Part shown: positions 30,753 through 32,331 of the stretch, one piece after another | Layout of the letters: the number at the start of each line of letters is the position of its first letter | Numbering within the stretch: position 1 is the stretch's first letter | Origin: Gaiellasilicea sp031371615 | Lineage (GTDB): Bacteria > Actinomycetota > Thermoleophilia > Gaiellales > Gaiellaceae | Length of the DNA: 32,331 nucleotides | Direction of reading: 5' to 3' | Assembly (NCBI GenBank): GCA_031371615.1 | Contig: JANMJY010000018.1 | Coordinates: 1 to 32,331, forward strand | Notes under the pieces: generated by a model | Seen by the model: only the letters and a program-made list of their open reading frames with translations | Told to the model about the DNA's origin: nothing | Database searches by the model: none | Program-made: the position numbers and the translations under genes

Positions 30753-31754
30753 GTGCCCCCGAATCCGATCGAGAACCTGCGCGACGCGGCCCGCCAGCTC
30801 GGCGACCAGATCCGCCGGACGGCCGGGCCGGAGCTCGAGAGCCTGCTGGCGCCACGTCCAGAGCCGCCGCGGCCGCTGGCCGAGCTGCAGGCCGAGCTCG
30901 ACGGCCTGGTCGGCCTGGAGACCGTCAAGGAGCAGGTGCACTCGCTCGTCGCGTTCCTCCAGGTGCAGGCGCGCCGCAAGGAGCACGACCTGCCCGAGGT
31001 GGCGACGAGCCAGCACCTCGTCTTCCTCGGCAACCCCGGCACCGGCAAGACGACCGTCGCGCGGCTGCTCGCCGAGATGTACGGCGCGATGGGGCTGCTC
31101 GAGAAGGGTCATCTCGTCGAAGTCGACCGCGCCTCGCTCGTCGGCCAATACGTCGGCCAGACGGCGATCAAGACCGACCGGGCGATCCGGCGTGCCCTCG
31201 ACGGCGTCCTCTTCATCGACGAGGCCTACGCCCTCACGCCCGGTGGCGGCGACGGTCGGCTCGATTTCGGGGCCGAGGCGGTCGAGACGCTGTTGAAGCG
31301 GATGGAGGACTTCCGCCACCGGCTCGTGGTGATCGTGGCCGGCTATCCCCGCCTGATGCGCGGCTTCCTCGACTCGAACCCGGGCCTGCGTTCCCGCTTC
31401 GCACGCGAGCTCTCCTTCCCCGACTACTCGACCCTCGACCTGCTCGAGATCACCCGCCGGCTGGCCGCAGAGCACGAGTACGAGCTCGGCCCGGGCGCGG
31501 ACGACGCTCTCGAGCGGATCTTCGGCGGCGCCGAGCGCGGCGAAGGCTTCGGTAACGCGCGCTATGCCCGCACGATCTTCGAACAGGCTCTGAACCGCCA
31601 GGCGCTGCGGCTCGCGCGAGTCGAAGGGAAGGCGCTGGCGGAGCTCGACCGCACCGAAGTGACCACGCTGGAGGCGGACGATCTCATCGAATCGGCTCGA
31701 TCGCTCGGCGAGGACGCCGGGCTGCGGCCGAAGCGGCGACGCTGGCTCGGCTGA
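30753..31754 (+). CDS. CbxX/CfqX (SpoVK-like) AAA+ ATPase
   Basis: A 333-residue AAA+ protein. An N-terminal helical stretch (1-45) is followed by ELDGLVGLETVKEQV, Walker A GNPGTGKTT (93-101), the pore-like SLVGQYVGQTAIKT motif, Walker B VLFIDEA (152-158), and the sensor/arginine-finger region NPGLRSRFARELSFPDY. These are the marks of the CbxX/CfqX family, which includes Rubisco activase CbbX, SpoVK and EccA-type ATPases. No Rubisco or type VII secretion gene is in sight, so the client is unknown. The start is GTG, 20 bases after yceH. A TACGAC stretch seven bases before it is a weak -10 candidate. A hairpin follows the stop. Confidence 0.9.
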   Translation: MPPNPIENLRDAARQLGDQIRRTAGPELESLLAPRPEPPRPLAELQAELDGLVGLETVKEQVHSLVAFLQVQARRKEHDLPEVATSQHLVFLGNPGTGKTTVARLLAEMYGAMGLLEKGHLVEVDRASLVGQYVGQTAIKTDRAIRRALDGVLFIDEAYALTPGGGDGRLDFGAEAVETLLKRMEDFRHRLVVIVAGYPRLMRGFLDSNPGLRSRFARELSFPDYSTLDLLEITRRLAAEHEYELGPGADDALERIFGGAERGEGFGNARYARTIFEQALNRQALRLARVEGKALAELDRTEVTTLEADDLIESARSLGEDAGLRPKRRRWLG

Positions 31755-31776
31755 TCCGCGGTTGACTTCCGCCTTC

Positions 31777-31796
31777 GGGCGATGCTTTCATCGCCC
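31777..31796. terminator. Perfect 8-bp hairpin after the AAA+ gene
   Basis: GGGCGATG and CATCGCCC flank a CTTT loop, 22 bases after the AAA+ stop. A TTGACT at 31762-31767 and a TTTCAT at 31786-31791 (18-base gap) are also seen, so the same stretch could hold the peroxidase promoter. Confidence 0.55.
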
Positions 31797-31836
31797 CAGC
31801 CCCTTCCCATCCCGGGACGCCTGCGGCGAGGCTGAG

Positions 31837-31862
31837 CGCTGTCTGAGGACAGCGGAAGGAGG
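31837..31862 (+). promoter_or_regulatory. Hairpin followed by strong ribosome binding site
   Basis: CGCTGTC/GACAGCG with a TGAG loop (31837-31854) stands directly before AAGGAGG (31857-31862), which is five bases from the peroxidase ATG at 31868. The stem could shield or present the site. Confidence 0.55.
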
Positions 31863-31867
31863 ACGGC

Positions 31868-32331
31868 ATGGCCTTCGGGCTCTCGAAGCTGCTCACCACG
31901 GCGGCGGCCGCGCTCGACCGGCGCTACGGCTGGGACAAGCTGCCCCGCCCGCTCGGCGTGCTGACGCTCGTCGGCCTCCGCACGCGCCTGCGGGAGAAAA
32001 ACCTGTACGACACCGGCGCCGGCGGCGCCAAGGCAGCGCCGAACGGAGGCCCGCACGACACCCGGACCTTCGACGGCAGCTACAACGACCTCGAGCGGCC
32101 GGCGATGGGGATGATCGGGGCACGGTTCGGCCGCAACGTCCCGGTCGATCGCACGTATCCGGAGTCGCTGCCGCAGCTGCTCGAGCCCAACCCGCGGCTC
32201 GTCAGCCGGGAGCTGCTCACGCGCGAGAAGTTCACGCCCGCGACGATCGTCAACGTACTCGCCGGCGCCTGGCTCCAGTTCGAGGTGCACGACTGGTTCA
32301 GCCACGGCAAGAACGTCCCGGAGGAGCCGTT
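31868..32331 (+). CDS. Animal-type haem peroxidase, alpha-dioxygenase-like (N-terminal part, cut by window)
   Basis: The first 154 residues of a gene that runs off the window. The start MAFGLSKLLTTAAAALDRRYGWDKLPRP is followed by LREKNLYDTG, then TFDGSYNDLERPAMGMIGARFGRN. That order (N-L-x-D-T, then R-T-x-D-G-x-Y-N-D-L, then G-x-R-F-G-R-N) is the layout of fatty-acid alpha-dioxygenases and related animal haem peroxidases. The distal haem motif QFEVHDWFSHG, with the likely distal His in HDW, appears near residues 140-150. Members add oxygen to fatty acids to give 2-hydroperoxides. The rest, with the proximal His and catalytic Tyr, is not visible. A strong AAGGAGG stands five bases before the ATG. 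Confidence 0.85.
   Translation, partial: MAFGLSKLLTTAAAALDRRYGWDKLPRPLGVLTLVGLRTRLREKNLYDTGAGGAKAAPNGGPHDTRTFDGSYNDLERPAMGMIGARFGRNVPVDRTYPESLPQLLEPNPRLVSRELLTREKFTPATIVNVLAGAWLQFEVHDWFSHGKNVPEEP

Noticed and set aside
1..32331. Search for CRISPR arrays, transposases, integrases, restriction or toxin-antitoxin systems and tRNA genes
   Set aside because: No regularly spaced repeats, mobile-element proteins, defence genes or tRNA-like cloverleaf with the GGTTCGANTCC core were seen; the region reads as ordinary chromosomal core.

Overview
The window is about 32.3 kb of high-GC chromosomal DNA, packed almost entirely with housekeeping genes. The gene order fhaA-fhaB-pstP-rodA-pbpA-pknB is an actinobacterial hallmark. 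The Dcd, EttA and SUF proteins also look actinobacterial, and many starts look leaderless. I infer a member of the Actinomycetota, possibly a deep-branching class such as Thermoleophilia, but a precise taxon cannot be proved from sequence reading alone. I saw no rRNA, tRNA, CRISPR array, insertion sequence or prophage gene. The longest stretch without a gene is about 270 bases (23536-23807).

Layout. Bases 1-4361 hold the 3' end of a prephenate dehydratase gene, a SIMPL-domain protein, and argG-argH on the minus strand. A two-domain rhodanese is divergent from argG across a 50-base region carrying two ARG-box-like palindromes. Bases 4455-7155 (minus) hold a DUF2199 protein, an HNH endonuclease, a DUF4446 protein and a membrane-anchored protein of unknown function. 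Bases 7251-16913 (plus) hold the cell-wall and signalling operon: a multi-TM Ser/Thr kinase, fhaA, fhaB, pstP, rodA, pbpA, PASTA kinase pknB and ddl. Most of these genes are joined by 1- or 4-base stop/start overlaps. A second membrane Ser/Thr kinase (16910-18334, minus), with a discoidin-like outer domain, converges on it. Next come gabT (minus) and pdxH (plus), a CBS protein, a putative glycoside hydrolase, and dcd plus an NDUFA9-like reductase. Then follow a structured-looking intergenic region and the sufS-sufU-Rieske operon (minus), a LON-domain protein and a MaoC-type hydratase. The right end (plus) carries ettA, a 14-TM-type MFS exporter, a YceH/DUF480 protein, a CbxX-type AAA+ ATPase and the 5' part of an alpha-dioxygenase-like haem peroxidase.

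How the genes work together. The central operon joins peptidoglycan synthesis (RodA glycosyltransferase, PBP transpeptidase, D-Ala-D-Ala ligase) to Ser/Thr phosphorylation (two kinases, one PP2C phosphatase, two FHA readers). The suf genes form a sulfur-transfer module for Fe-S assembly, and argG/argH make the last two steps of arginine synthesis.

Most notable signals. (1) A 25-base element centred on the palindrome GTGTCTATCAGACAC occurs in-frame in two unrelated proteins, each time encoding VYQTQ at a domain boundary. It resembles a protein-coding palindromic element family. (2) On the minus strand, region 23544-23790 contains a stretch complementary to about 15 bases of the usual 16S rRNA 3' end, followed by several hairpins and a strong terminator-like stem. 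(3) Eleven starts have a TAnnnT -10-like hexamer 6-8 bases upstream and no Shine-Dalgarno, which is the expected layout for leaderless transcripts.
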